The notes below the pieces were generated by a model. The model was not told where the DNA came from. It was given only the letters and a program-made list of their open reading frames with translations, and made no database searches. The position numbers were made by a program, and so were the translations under genes. A stretch of DNA of 64,000 nt from the NCBI RefSeq assembly GCF_024868665.1, contig NC_079906.1, positions 10,302,833 to 10,366,832 on the forward strand. Reading direction: 5' to 3'. This stretch comes from Triplophysa rosa. Lineage: Eukaryota; Chordata; Actinopteri; Cypriniformes; Nemacheilidae. Positions 33,258 through 58,949 of the stretch are shown one piece after another. Each line of letters begins with the position of its first letter. Within the stretch, counting starts at the first letter, position 1.

Positions 33258-33763
33258 TTAAAGGGATACTTCACCAAAAAATTCTGTCATCATTTACTCA
33301 CCTTCGAGTTGTTCCAAATTTGTATAAATTTCTTTGTTCTGATGAACACAGAGAAAGATATTTGGAATAATGCTTATAACCAAACAGATCTCGACATAGT
33401 AGGAAAAATGACAATGGTAGTCAAATGTGCCCCAGAACTGTTTGCTGTCCTGCATTCTTTAAAATGTCTTCTTTTGTGTTCAACACAACAACAACAAATG
33501 AAAAAGTTATTTTTCCTACTATGGGAGTCAATGGGGTCGAGATCTGTTTGGTTATAAGCATTCTTCCAAATATCTTTCTCTGTGGTCATCAGAACAAAGA
33601 AATTTATACACATTTGGAACAACTCGAAGGTGAGTAAATGATGACAGAATTTTTATTTTTGGGTGGGCAGCCTAGTTTTTCCATGATTTTCCAAAGTCCC
33701 TGCTTGCTCACGGTGTCAAACGCTTTTGTCAAGTCCACATTTTTGGGTGAAGTATCCCTTTAA
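33258..33763. mobile_element. TTAA-flanked palindromic MITE, copy E, carrying an insertion
   Basis: Begins TTAAAGGGATACTTCACC and ends GGGTGAAGTATCCC then TTTAA. Inner arms pair (AGAGAAAGATATTTGGAATA near 33351 with its partner near 33565; CAAACAGATCTCGAC near 33382 with its partner near 33536). Near the right end a 73-bp LINE piece is inserted at 33666-33738. Confidence 0.92.
33666..33738 (-). repeat. LINE reverse-transcriptase fragment with 11-bp target duplication
   Basis: On the minus strand the 73 bp translate without a stop as VDLTKAFDTVSKQGLWKIM followed by EKLGC, the conserved DLTKAFDTV block of non-LTR retrotransposon reverse transcriptase. The insert is bordered by identical ATTTTTGGGTG at 33655-33665 and 33739-33749, and without one copy the MITE end is restored. 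It lacks a 3' UTR or tail. Confidence 0.9.
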
Positions 33764-36700
33764 TAAAGGTGTGGATATTATATTATATATTTGTATGTAT
33801 TTGTATATTTGTACACACAGTTGATGTAAAATTGAATTACAATTCAACACAAACACTTTGTAAGGTGGCTTTAACCTCCAAGTATCAACATGCCAGGGCA
33901 GCGGGGCAAAGAGATGAATGGTTTCCTTGTTGAAAGTTTCACTTTCTTAGGAAAGCCATTTCCTGGCTTTACAAACTTTGTTGACCTTCCCGGGCTACTA
34001 GACCATATCCACATCCATTAGTAGAAAAAAAAAGTTTTGTAGAAAATGTAATTGTACCCTATCGCTTTTAACAAAAACACACATTCATCCATAAATGCAG
34101 CGATATGAGTTAACTTTAATCTACATACTTTTTGATTTTCACCATCCAACTTTTCCTTTTCTGGATTCACTCAGAATCCACAAACAAGTTCTGCTCTGTC
34201 CTTTGTTTCCTTTCTTGGAGTCAGCACCTGTCGACAGCCCCTCCCCTGCTCTAATCTAAAATCTCACCCGACTGCATTTTTCAGAGTGTTTTGCCCACCT
34301 GAGCTCTACTCATTCCACTATCTTGCCCATACATGCAGTTATGCTGCGAGTTCCTAACCTTCATGCATCAGGCCTTTTCTTTCCACGGTTCTTTTCTTCT
34401 TAGTTCTTCTTTGGCTGAAAGACAAAGACTTCGGAGTACTGAAGACAGCTTTGTACTGTGCTATCCTGTCTGAGCATGCTAAAGCCACAAATGCTTACAT
34501 ACATGAGTGAAAAATACACTCCCTCTGGACATACACAGTTAAAGCCAATTGCATTACAAGTAGACCATTGTAATATATGTGTAAAGTGCCACTGTAGAAA
34601 ATGAAGCTGTTGAATTTTAATAGATGATATGAGATAAAGGACTAAATACTCAAGGCTGGTTACTCACAGCTGGTTTATTTTGTGACATTATCTGTAATCT
34701 GACTGCCTCTCACAGTAGGCCTACCTGCAAATTAACATTGTTATCACTGCCTGTAAATATTGACACTGCTTACTAGCTATCATTATTAGATTGTCTTCTA
34801 TTTTATAACAGGGTTTCACAGGAAGCCACACACGGTGAACATTCATCAAAATAGAGCAGCGCCTTAATGAGAAAGAATTATGATGCATATCAACGGCAGA
34901 GCATCATGTGGGAAACAGTGAACTCTTGTGGTAGAAAATATGACTAGCAAATATTCAAACAGTTCATTTCTTACCACCGCCATGTTATTTTTTCTATGCC
35001 TCAGATAGATAACTACATTTTTTTTTCACAGTGCATACTTCATACTTTTGATGGCTGTTTTTAAAAGAGATAGGGTATTTATATATATATATATATATAT
35101 ATAAAATGACAGCAGAATAATACTGTATAGTTAACTTATAGATTTATAGTTGTTATATACAGTAGTTGTAGATCCCTTATAATAACATGTAGTTTAAACA
35201 AAATGCAGCATGGGTGCACATTAAACTTGTATTTTACACTTAATCATACAACTTATCCAAAATTACTTACAAAATCAAGGGTCTAACAAAGCGATTCACC
35301 CAGAAAAGACATGAGAATTGCTAAAATACAAAGTTCAAACCATTGTTTAGAGAAGAACAAGCTAGAAGAGGGAAATTATACATTATATTTATATTCATTG
35401 TATATCATTTATTTTTTATAAAACAAAAGCCTCAGTCAAATGTTCAATTAATAACAGAAGATTATTCCTTTCAAGAGTAAAAGTTTCCATTGTACTTTCC
35501 ACTTTAATGATGTTTGCATAAAGTATTAACAATGTAAAATCGATTACAAAACAACACACGTGTATTAAAAGTGTATATAAATATATAGTAAATGCTATTG
35601 CTCACATCAGTCTATAACGCCACTTTGCAACTTTGCAGTATAAGCATCAACATACAGTCAAGGATATGCAGTTTGATGGCTGTTTTAACATGTGTGTCAG
35701 GCTTACAGAAGGTGTAAATATCTTCTGTTGTTTTGAATGTCACTGACTGATTGTCTAAACTATTCATGTGTTTGCATATCAATGCTTCGGCGCAGTCACT
35801 AACAGAGCAGCATTGAAAAGGGCAAGCTTCCTATTTGAATGCAATGGCTTAGCACTGGGGTCAATGCCAGAATTCCCTTTAATTCAATGCATATTGTGCA
35901 CTGGACCAAAGCTTGAGCAACAGGTTCCAGATGATGTCGAATAAATATATTTAGGGCAGTGGGACCTGTAAAAGCATTGTGTGATATTACTAGCAGAAAG
36001 TGTGTGGAGTTAAAATATAGATTAAGTGTGCACTTATTTTTGAGTGTGTGTTTCAGAAAACAGCACAGCATTAGGAAAACTTAAAAAGTACAACAAAAAC
36101 AAGTGTCAGACACTTTAAGAGGGCTGTGTGGACCTTTTAAAATAAATATTTAAAATTGTAAATATTTTAAGAGGTTCATTTATTTCCCCTCTAACAATTC
36201 CCTTTATGTTTGCATTAGACCATTAGAGTGAAATATGGAAATTAAAAATCACTCATTGGTTAGTACTTATATGGTTGTGAGTTAGGAGTGGGGGTTATAA
36301 ACTAGGAATTATAAACATCAGGCCCACTGTAAAGCTGTGAAATAACTCTTGGAAAGTCACATCTCAGATTGCATTGTGTGCCTGGAGGAGTCTGCTACCC
36401 ACACCTTTATTTTGTGCTAATGTGGGCATAACACACTCACCACTCAACTAAAGCATGTTAATGATGTGTTGTTTATTGAAAGGGCCTGTCTGTCTTTATA
36501 AGACCCTTTACATAAATGTGTTGTTATAAGTGTTGTCATAAGTATTGTGTTGCATTAGGTGTTGTCTACAGACATCATGATGTTTCTGCATTTAAAAGTC
36601 TGACACATTTACTGATGAATTGCCTTATAGGGGAGACAGGGGATAGCTGTCACACAAGGTCACATGGGCTATATCTCAGTGACTATTAGTTCTGCCAGGA

Positions 36701-37684
36701 CCACTGCCATCAAATATTTAAACAATATCAATATTTAAGGTTGGTGGAATTAAACTGTTTTGAACAAACTCTTCGCCGGAAGCGCAGCAATACATGTCCC
36801 CCCGCCTGGGGAATCAGAACAGTTCATGATGCGTAACAGGATTAAATTAAAATGATCCAACAGATAAAGGCAGATATGGAGGAGATGGGGATGGAGGTGG
36901 GTTTTGAGTGTGGCACGATTAAGCAGCTGATAAGGAGCAAAGAAAGGCAACTTAAATAGGATGCAGTCCAATATGTGTTGTATGAGGATTGGTTAACGTT
37001 GATAAGCTGCACCTGATGCAAGCTTGGGTCATATGACCTGCCAGAACTAACGCCATGCTTGATGTTTATGTCTACAAAAATCTACAAATATATGTTTTTG
37101 CCAAGAATGGTAGGGTATGTTGATTTCACACATTCAAAACATCAGTGCAAACATGGCTTATATAATTTACATAATAGATTCAGAGTGTACAAGTAAGCAC
37201 TTATACAGGGCACGTTTTAACTAATACAAGGGTAAATATAAAAGTTTGAACTGGTTCTTATAACACTTTTTAAATAAATGTCAGGTTTCCTTAATCTGAT
37301 ATTAATTTTTTTTATTTCAAGCCAGTTTTAAGGGTCATAATTTTATACAAATGATCAATCAAAAAATATGTTTGTTTAAACAATGTTTAGATTTTTTTAG
37401 TAAGTCTATACCATTGTTTTTTAAATTAGATTTTACTTTCTTTTTAAGGGATATTTTGTCAAGAAATTTGTTCAAAGGAAATGTAATTTTTTCTAGGCAA
37501 TAACAACAGACATGGTGTCAATACATTCTTTCTAGCCCACACTTCAAGGTATATGCCTTTACAGAAAAATATTATCATTTTTGAAAGTAAAAACTGCAAA
37601 CAAATAGTCCAAAAGTCACCCTATTAACAACATTTAAGTTAATTTGCTGTCCGTGGTTCTGAAACCCTGATTATTATTGTTCTG
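33764..37684. other. Spacer upstream of syn1
   Basis: AT-rich noncoding sequence with a TA microsatellite at about 35080-35103. No coding exon was supported. It contains an imperfect RE1-like string near 34222 that was not accepted. Confidence 0.4.
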
Positions 37685-37705
37685 GGTACTGTCCAGAGTG
37701 CTGAA
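37685..37705 (-). promoter_or_regulatory. RE1/NRSE silencer element (REST binding site) upstream of syn1
   Basis: On the minus strand the left half reads TTCAGCACT, the spacer is 2 bp, and the right half reads GGACAGTACC. This matches the 21-bp RE1 consensus (TTCAGCACC, two bases, GGACAGNGCC) with two mismatches at informative positions. It lies about 1.2 kb above the syn1 start codon. REST repression of synapsin I through such a site in non-neuronal cells is established in mammals. Confidence 0.82.
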
Positions 37706-37964
37706 AATCCTTCCTTCAAATTTAGTTTAGAAATTATAACAACAGCATTATACTGTAAAAATGTGCTTTATTTTCAGTATTTGAGTGCCCTAAATTGCTG
37801 TCATAAACAAACATTACAGTCGAAATTCAGTCTAATCAGGACAATTGTTAGTAAAACTAATTTAATATTTAAAACAATAACATTGGCGTAAAACTAATCC
37901 ATTTACTAATTGTTATTTATCTTATTTTTATTTAAAGAGACATGAGATTAAGGAGGCCTAAACC

Positions 37965-38100
37965 GGTTCTCCTTGAGCAACCTGGGGTTAAAATTTCTTT
38001 CTCAAGGGCACCATGGTGATATCTCAGTGATCCTGCGCGGATTGAACCGACAACCTTTTATTTACCAGCTCACAATCTTCAATCTGTTAATTAGCCTGTG
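37965..38100 (-). repeat. Degenerate SINE with B-box
   Basis: GGATTGAACCGACAACC at 38039-38055 is the reverse complement of a B box (GGTTGTCGGTTCAATCC), and the flanks (TTTACCAGCTCACAATCTT, CAAGGGCACCATGGTGATAT) resemble common fish SINE heads. Boundaries are approximate. Confidence 0.5.
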
Positions 38101-38199
38101 CTGCATCGATGTCTCTGTTTCACTTAAACGAACAGAAGCCAGTGAAAAAGCCCTCTTTCCTTCCCATTCATCACATTCACATCATATCATATGAACGAA

Positions 38200-38910
38200 C
38201 ACAGCACGGACCCGTCCCGTGCGTAAATAACGCAAACCAGTTGGGAAAACGACGAGGGTCAAAGTAAAACATTGGGTGGATAACCAGGATTGGATGGTAC
38301 GAGTGACGCAATCACTGCATTTACCGATGTCAACCGCACCTCCGCCTCCAAGATCCCGGACCGGATGACAGAGATTCTGACCGGAGGACGACGGGAGGAA
38401 ATTTTGCCTCACCGAGTTCCACTCATGACAATTACTACCTTCACGGAGCACACTTTCTACGAAGTGCCTCGTCGCTGTTTTCCTCCGTGTCCATCGAATA
38501 GGATCTTGCAACATCCTTAACATCAACGGAAGGAGTATAATGTGCGATTTATGCCAATTGTTGATCAAGCTTCTCAGTGCTGTAAGTCAATAAATCACAA
38601 TAATTAAGAAAATATTTAACCACACGCGTCAATTTTCCAGCTGTTGCACCGCAGCTGTGCATGTTGTATAGACGACTGCGATGTTTTATAGCCAAACTCG
38701 ACCTTTGCTTTGAGGTGCACCCTAGAGAATTGCGTATCGACTCGTTTTTTTCCGCGTTCTTTTTGCCGACTGCTGTTCAACTAAAACACACGGGTGCAAT
38801 CTAGACATTGCTGACCAGATTCCCATTCGCCTTGGATTGACGCCGTGCAGAACCTATAGAGGGCTCATTTACCGTTTCTCGTATTCGACGCATCTTTTTT
38901 CATCCTTACT
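38200..38910 (+). promoter_or_regulatory. syn1 proximal promoter and 5' UTR
   Basis: A GC-richer patch with many CpGs (about 38280-38480) precedes the syn1 start codon, without an obvious TATA box, in line with the GC-rich, TATA-less synapsin I promoter of mammals. The transcription start is not defined by the sequence alone. ATG choice at 38911 rests on the conserved A domain. Confidence 0.5.
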
Positions 38911-51782
<12,872 letters not shown>

Positions 51783-54700
51783 GATACACACACACACACA
51801 CACACCTACATACACACACAAATGCAAACGTTGAGATGGAGAGGTAACTATATCTGTTTCTCTAAAAAACACAAATGAAAACACTCGTCATATTATTATT
51901 CTGTGTAAAAAGGACCAATCGAATTGCACGTTGTGATGCACATCTGTGTACGTGTCAGATCTGTGCACGTCAATATGCAATGTGACGTTGATAAAGCACT
52001 GCCTACACTGCTTAAAGATTGAAACACAGAAATCGCAGCGCTGTTGCAGTTCAGTGTTACACAATTGAATCACATTTGAAACATTCCCTGTTGTATTTGA
52101 GTCAAGTCGAAGGAAGGAAGGTGTGAAATCACAACCACACGCACTTTTACACTACCTACACAGAGATTGAACGTAGATACACTAAACACACATGCTAATA
52201 CTTGCCTGTTTGGTGCATACCAGGCTCCTATTATTATACCTTAAAACCGATTATACCACAGGGCGGTTGAATGCTTCAATCTGATTGGTTGACAAACGTT
52301 CTATGGGTATGCATTATGTTTCAGTAAATGCACACCTATGAAGGTGTTCCAGGTCTGCTGACTGCATTACAGTTCCATGTCACTTCACCAAGTTTAAACA
52401 AAAGAAAGGTTATAGTGTAGCCTACAGGCCATCACTGCACACAGCACCCTGCTCTTGATCTGACGTTTATAATGTCAAACTTTAATGTTATTGGAAACGT
52501 GTGCACTGCAGTTTCGTTTCAATAAACAAAGCATTTCAAAAACAATATAGAAATACATATACTGACATCGAATGAATAAAATAACTAAATAGAAAAACAA
52601 AATGCATCAATAAACCCCGATAGCCTACTGGTTCGTTTTCCTCTTCATGCTGCTTATAACTGATAACAAATATATTTTGATAGACCTACTCTTTCAAAAG
52701 TTTGCGTGATTTTACTGCTGATGGTAGAAACAATACGAGGAATAAATCATTTATTATCACTGGCTTTTCTGTCACATTACTGCAAATACGCAGCAGGTGT
52801 GCGCACGCAGTCTCTCGCTCTCTCTCACTAACACACACACCACGTACCATTGGCTCAAGCTTCCGAGTCCGTTCGTTCTAACGGACGCTTGAAATGAGAT
52901 GCGCAAGAAAGTAGTCCTACCATCACGAGCATTTTAAAGGCGATAACATGACAAACGTTGAAATTAAACATTTGAACAGCGTCCTGTGGTGTGGTAACCG
53001 TGGTATAAGCGGAATAATTGACACAGGTCCGTTCAATACTTCGAAAGTTAATGCACACCCCGAGGTGGTAATGCGGCTACGATACGAAGTGGCTTTGATG
53101 GACACTTTGTGTTTCTTAAAATCATCCACCCTGAATCTCCGATATATGATCTAAAATACGTCTGCTAATTGTTTGAAGCATGTTTTGTTACGCTAAGGGT
53201 TCCCAACGAATGATTTTGACAGTGCACTCCATTGTATTGTTCCGAAATGATTTATCAATGTATTTGACATGCTCGAACAAAGTTTGGATCCTAAAACGAT
53301 GACCCATAGTGATGTTGTTCAAATTTGCACAAGCTTCCATCGTCAAACTAACCTTGCGGCTGTTAGCGCTAGCCATTTGCGATAATGCATGACACTTGAG
53401 GAGAACGTAGTCGCACAATGTGGGTGATCTTGCTTTAGTAACTGTTGTGTCGTTGCACTTAGATAAGATAGTCGTAGTGAAAATGTTGTTTCATTTTTTG
53501 TGAGCAAGCTGTCTTCCCTAATGCCCCTTTCCCTGGCATGAAGAAATAATTTACACACAATTATGCCCTTAGATGTTTTCAATATGCCTTAGCCAGAGAG
53601 GCATATGTAGAGATTGAGAACGTTAGTTTTGGGATACCACATATGTCTCAGGGATCTCCCGGAGAGAAAGATACAATGACTTACCGTCATTGACCAGGTC
53701 TTCCAACCATTACTGTAGAAATTTACAGAAGGCCAGGGTTTGGTAGAATGTATTTGTTTGATATTTAAACACGTTTGCACACCAGTACTGTAACACTTGG
53801 GAATATTTGAGAAGGTTTGTTTCCATCATACGAAGAGAAGCTTTTCACAGCTATTTTGTATGCCCAGATGTAGATGAGAAAAGGAGACCATGTAGGTGTA
53901 TGGAAATGCTTGCTTATTACACATTGGCCCATGAAAATGCAAAATACAAAGCCAAGGATGCCATCAACAGCAAATGTCTTCAGTTTCAAAAGATCATCAC
54001 TGAATAAGATGCCTGTCACATGTCGAGTTTTAGATTAAACTGCTCTTAGTATGTCCAGGTGTGCCCGGTTACACAACTTGGATCCTTAAACCAGTTGCTC
54101 CTTAATCTTTCACCCAAGGAAAATCAAAAACCAGCGGCAGTGTCTTCCGCAAGTGAGGATATAACATCCCAACACTGGTGTGTTTCAGGCAATACAGTAT
54201 ATTTATGGCCACTCGACGCGTACCGCCCCCCACCCCTCGCTTCCCTCTCACCAGCCTGTTGTGTATTCACAGTGATCCTTTTGTGACAAATGGTGCGTTA
54301 GTGTGTGTATATATCTGTATAATGTAACGTTGTACCGTAAATTGTCAAAACCAAATAGAAGTGTTGTACAGATCTTAACTAAACAAACGATGCAAGTGTC
54401 CTGTAATTTATTTAATTCTTGAAGGTGATCATTGTTGATATGTTGTGGGTTTGTCTTAGACAGGATTTTACTTTAATCCGATGTTATTTAGGTTATTGTG
54501 TGATATCTTCTCTGTAAACTAATTAAACCTACCTGAAAGGTATGTGTTCTTTTTTACATATTTTGTGACACAGCTGCAGTTGTTATAAATCATCTTCAGT
54601 GTGTTCATTAATTGTTAGTAGTTTGTTTGGTTCACATATGTCGTAATCTAGGTAGTCCACCATTATATTATTGTGGCTCAGGCAAGATTTCAGTGCTCTT

Positions 54701-55260
54701 ACGTGGTTCATTTTTACAAACTTGAATAGACATGTGCATTAAATAATGGCTTTAATGAATGTCAAATGAATAACAGATCTCTGATGCAATCAAATTTGGA
54801 GGCTAAAGAAATGTTTTCAATAACTTTTATCGAATGTCGCAGTAGGCTACCTATTGAACCCATGCCTGAGGTTGGTATAGTTCGGTTCTTATTTGGAATT
54901 TTTTTAATCATTTGCCATATTTTTGTGTAACTTTCTTATTTATAAAAGATGTGTAATTTCCTTTGAAAGAAAATGTATTCGAATATGTCATAATTTCTAA
55001 ACAGAAAGTTTATCATATACTGACTGTTTGAATCTCAGTGAATTTTATTGTCTGTTCATGCCTGCCAATTGTATAAAGAAAGAAAGATATTATTAAAAAT
55101 ATATAGAATAATAGTCTTAAATACTGTTAAAAGGAGAACTATTGTTAATCATTGTGTAGTACACACAAAGACATGCAACTTTGATGTGATCTTTAATGTA
55201 GCTTCATAATGGTGTATAAATTATTATGCTAAAATATGTGCACCTATTCAATAAAGTCTA
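51783..55260 (+). other. Probable syn1 3' UTR
   Basis: No recognised gene starts between the syn1 stop and an AATAAA at 55250-55255, about 3.5 kb downstream. The second half is AT-rich with long T runs, as in neuronal 3' UTRs. Earlier signals may also be used. Inferred from position only; a separate noncoding transcript cannot be excluded. Confidence 0.45.
55250..55255 (+). terminator. Candidate distal polyadenylation signal of syn1
   Basis: AATAAA within CCTATTCAATAAAGTC, followed by a T-rich stretch near 55275-55285. Confidence 0.4.
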
Positions 55261-55634
55261 TCAAATAAGTATGCATTACCATTTTCTCGCCTTATTTTAA
55301 GTCTCCAATCTCACTAAAAACAAAATAAAGCTTCAAAATTCATGTTGTTTTTGAAGCACGGCAACTTTTTCACCAATGATAACTTGACACCAAAAGTTAT
55401 AAACCCCATGAACCACAGTTTGGCGCATTATCTGCGAAGTGAACTTTAAAGAGTATTCCGAATACAACCTTATGTTGACTTCTAAGTGAATATATCGCAC
55501 AACGTAAACAATGGCTGCAATGGTTATGCAATGGTCGAAATGTTACACGAACATCTTACAGGCGTAAAAATGTAGTAAATATAAAAAATTGAAGTAATAA
55601 AGCAGGAAGTGAAGTGGAAATATTACACACATGA

Positions 55635-56326
55635 GCTGTGTCCCAATTCGGGGCTGCAACCTTCCAAGGTCGCGGACTTAAAAACGAGGACTTGTTCTTC
55701 AAAGCACGCAGCCTCAAAAGTCCAAAAATCAAACTGAAATGAGACGGTCTAGCCTCGCAGAGGATTTCCATATGGTATTGTCCCCGTTCGCGTACCATAC
55801 CTAATTGCGTCACCTGCTGCTCATGTTGCGTGGTGACAGCACCAGGACACAGCAGAGACGTTTCTGACTTTTTTAAACAAATTCGGAGCCAGAAAAATGA
55901 TATTTTATTTTAGAGAATATGACACGTTTATGTAGATTTAAACAGCCCAACAGTATATTAAATTAACCAACCTTAGAAATTTAAAACACAATAATGCATC
56001 AATAATGTTAATTAACAACATCACATATAATATTAAAACACTGAAATGGACCTTTTTTGTGAATTACATACTTTTATTTAACTAAAGTTTTGAATGATTA
56101 TTTAAAAATTTCAAGCCGTTACAGGCGCGCAATGAATCTCGGGATAGCCTAAGCTGTGAAAGATACATTCGTTCTATCCTTAAAAACCCGCGGAAATAAG
56201 GTCGCATTTTGGGGCTGCATTTGAAGCAACCTTTGAATCGGGACAGCCCTTCAGTCGCGCTGCTGTGACGCAATCGGTCTTAAAATGCAGCATTCAAAGC
56301 ACGCAGCCCCCGATTTGGGACACAGC
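55635..56326. mobile_element. Inverted-repeat DNA transposon (GCTGTGTCCC ends)
   Basis: The left end GCTGTGTCCCAATTCGGGGC and the right end GCCCCCGATTTGGGACACAG plus C are near-perfect inverted repeats. Inner copies of the same motif (GGGGCTGCATTTGAAGC and ATCGGGACAGCCCTTC near 56210-56252) suggest a sub-terminal repeat. About 690 bp, no transposase frame. Target duplication unclear. Confidence 0.8.
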
Positions 56327-57910
56327 CATGGTACGCCATAAAAATAATGACATAAATTACATCACGTTGATGCGCGGGATACAGCAGAGCACGTGACCGT
56401 TTACCTTCTAGCAGTCATTTGTAAGTTAACTCTTAGAACAATTAATGACTAATAACAAAATATTTGTCGTATAAATATCATAAATGACATGTTGTTTGAT
56501 ATCAAAGGCAGCAAAGTATGTCATCTTAAAAAAGGCATTTTAGAGATAAGAATTTTATAGAGATAACAATTCTGTCTTGCCTTGACGCCTTCCTGTCATT
56601 TTCCAAGCCCAAGAAGCTGTTACCGACTGTGGCCACAGCGTGGCACAAGACGTCAACATTAGTTACGTTGAAGTTAGCAAGCAACATGTCTACGTCAGTG
56701 TTTGATCGCGCCCATGGTTTACATACATAAAAGACAACAGGTTATTTATTAGCCTTTGAATATAACTGTTTTACACAGGGTGGTTTGATTCCTGTGCACC
56801 GAGGAGATTCAGTTCAACAGTGCAACTACTGTAGTGGGTGAGTTTGTCAGTTCTCAGCTATTAATAAACCTTACTGGGTCAGAGCACAGCAAGAAGGAGC
56901 TCTGCGTTGGTTGTTGGTGTTACAATATAACATTTCTATAAAACGGTGAAGCTTTCAGTACATGACTTATGTCAAAAGCATGGTGTACGTTTTTCATCTT
57001 TTAGATTTGGAAGTCATTTGTCATCATGCAGTATTTTTGCCTTTCATGCATAACGAGTCTTATATAAGAACTGCTTATATTTACTGAGTTTGATGATGGT
57101 TGTTTTACACAGAGAGATCAGTTTTGTTAAAATTGCAACTAGTGCTGAGTAAGCTGTTTTCTTTTTTACAATGTACTCATAATCAAGGCATTGATTGGGC
57201 TATAGAGGCGTGTAATTATTTTTATCGGCCTATGACTTTGTTCATTCATATTGAACCAAAGCTCTCTCTGTATTGCTGAAAGGCTCTTTATATGTATAAA
57301 TACAAATCTTTTAATGTAATCAAACAGAGACATCTCACCCAGTGTCTGGCCTACTCTGATACTGCAATCCATTATGCACATAACTGTCAGGACTAACAGA
57401 ACTATTCATGCTAACAGAATGAACCCAGGGGAAGGAGTTAGTCATGTTAATCATTGTTAACCAACCAATCAGCTAAACATATTGAAAAAATGATGATGTT
57501 ATGCTTTTAGCATGCAAAGCTTTGTTGGAAACAGTGCTGCTAACAGAAAGATCCTCTGAAAACTATGGGACTCTAAATTCACTAGTTCAAGATCTCATTT
57601 AACTTCTTCGAGTCTTCATTGGCGGTGCTTATGTTTTTCACTTAAACAAATGACCATCTCTCATGCTTTACTTAAAAGAAACTGTTGTTTTAAACAGCAA
57701 GTTTAAATGCAGTCCAGTAATTCTTGTAAATCCTGAACAACAAATAGCCTTGCTCAATTCCAGGTCTCATAAATGACAATAAAATTAACATCATGGGCTC
57801 CAGGAACTATGAGGTGGATGAGGGGAAGAGGTCGATTTTAATTAAGCGGCAGATCAATTTTTGTTTCTGTGTACCCCTCCCATTCATTTGGACTATTAAT
57901 TAAACCTTAT
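56327..57910. other. Intergenic stretch, nothing recognised
   Basis: AT-rich sequence without a supported exon or bounded repeat. Confidence 0.4.
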
Positions 57911-58150
57911 GGCCCGGGTTCTCAGACAAGGCTTAGCTTAAGCCAGGACTATCCCTTAGTTGAATTAAGATATTTATGTCGCTTTTATAAAAATGCCTTA
58001 GAAGAAAACATTACTGGCGTGCATCTTGAGACAAAACAATGGCACTGATATATTTTAAGATATTTCTGGGCAAGTTATATTCAGTTAAGACATGTCACAC
58101 ATTCATTTTAGTCTGGGACTAGCTTTAAGCCTTGTCTGTGAAACCGGACC
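57911..58150. mobile_element. Inverted-repeat MITE (CTCAGACAAGGCTTA ends)
   Basis: The left end GGGTTCTCAGACAAGGCTTA pairs with TTAAGCCTTGTCTGTGAAAC on the right, and the CCAGGACTA/TAGTCTGGGACTA segments continue the arms. About 240 bp, noncoding. Confidence 0.78.
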
Positions 58151-58434
58151 TATGTTGAATAAATTTGGGGACCTGATTATTCCCCAACTTGTAGAACGTA
58201 TAAAATCTGGCCTAGTCTTCTACGGGGAGTTGCTACTCTAAGACACAGTCTTAAGTTTTCATTAAATCTTCATGTTGCAAGACTAGAAGCCTAGCAGTCA
58301 GACTTTAACTGAGTCAGAGCCCCAAATGAGCTAGAAAGTAAAAGTGTCCATGAAAACAAAACCCACAGCAGTAAAATATTGTAAAATCTAAGACACGTTT
58401 CATGTGTAAATCTACTGATAAATATGTGACCCAG

Positions 58435-58636
58435 TCTGTGAAAACCAGGCTAAAGTCCCAAAATCTAATCTTGAAATAGCGAGCGTTAAAGTTTGATTTC
58501 AACCATTAATTTTAATATTATTTCAATTTTTAACATGTGTTTCTTAGTCAATATTAAAGATATCAAGATTATATTTTCACAACAGTAAATCACAAAGAAA
58601 ATTATACTTAGCTGGGTTTTCACAGACTGGATCACA
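58435..58636. mobile_element. Inverted-repeat MITE (TGTGACCCAGTCTGTG ends)
   Basis: TGTGACCCAGTCTGTGAAAA at the left and TTTTCACAGACTGGATCACA at the right are inverted repeats with one mismatch over 20 bp; inner arms are AT-rich and pair partly (CTTAGTCAATATTAAAGATA region). About 200 bp. Confidence 0.85.
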
Positions 58637-58806
58637 TTATGGATTTTCTAGAAGACAAGCCAGTCGTCGCACATTACACAATCACATCCTCACATGATGA
58701 CCATGCAGAATGCTACTTGACATCCCATAAAAACAAACAGTGGGTATAATAATGAAATTATGCAGTCTCAGTTAATAATGTAAAAATACATTTTCAATAG
58801 TATTCT

Positions 58807-58945
58807 GTTGTTTGGACACAAAACCACTGAGACATTTCTCAAAATATCTTTTTTTCGTGTTTACAAAAGAGTCATATACATGTTTTGAACGGTATGAGGG
58901 TGAAATAAATAATGACAGAAATTTTGTTTTTGTGTGAACTAACAA
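58807..58945. repeat. Right half of a palindromic MITE (family of copy A)
   Basis: Only the right arm remains: ACACAAAACCACTGAGACAT, then a T-rich part, AATAATGACAGAAATTTTG and TTTTTGTGTGAACTAAC. No left end was found, so it is a truncated copy. Confidence 0.6.
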
Positions 58946-58949
58946 GTCA

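Noticed and set aside
34219..34245. RE1-like string with TCAGCACC and GACAGCCCC halves upstream of syn1
   Set aside because: The spacing between halves is one base too long and the right half has a mismatch; the site at 37685 is far better.
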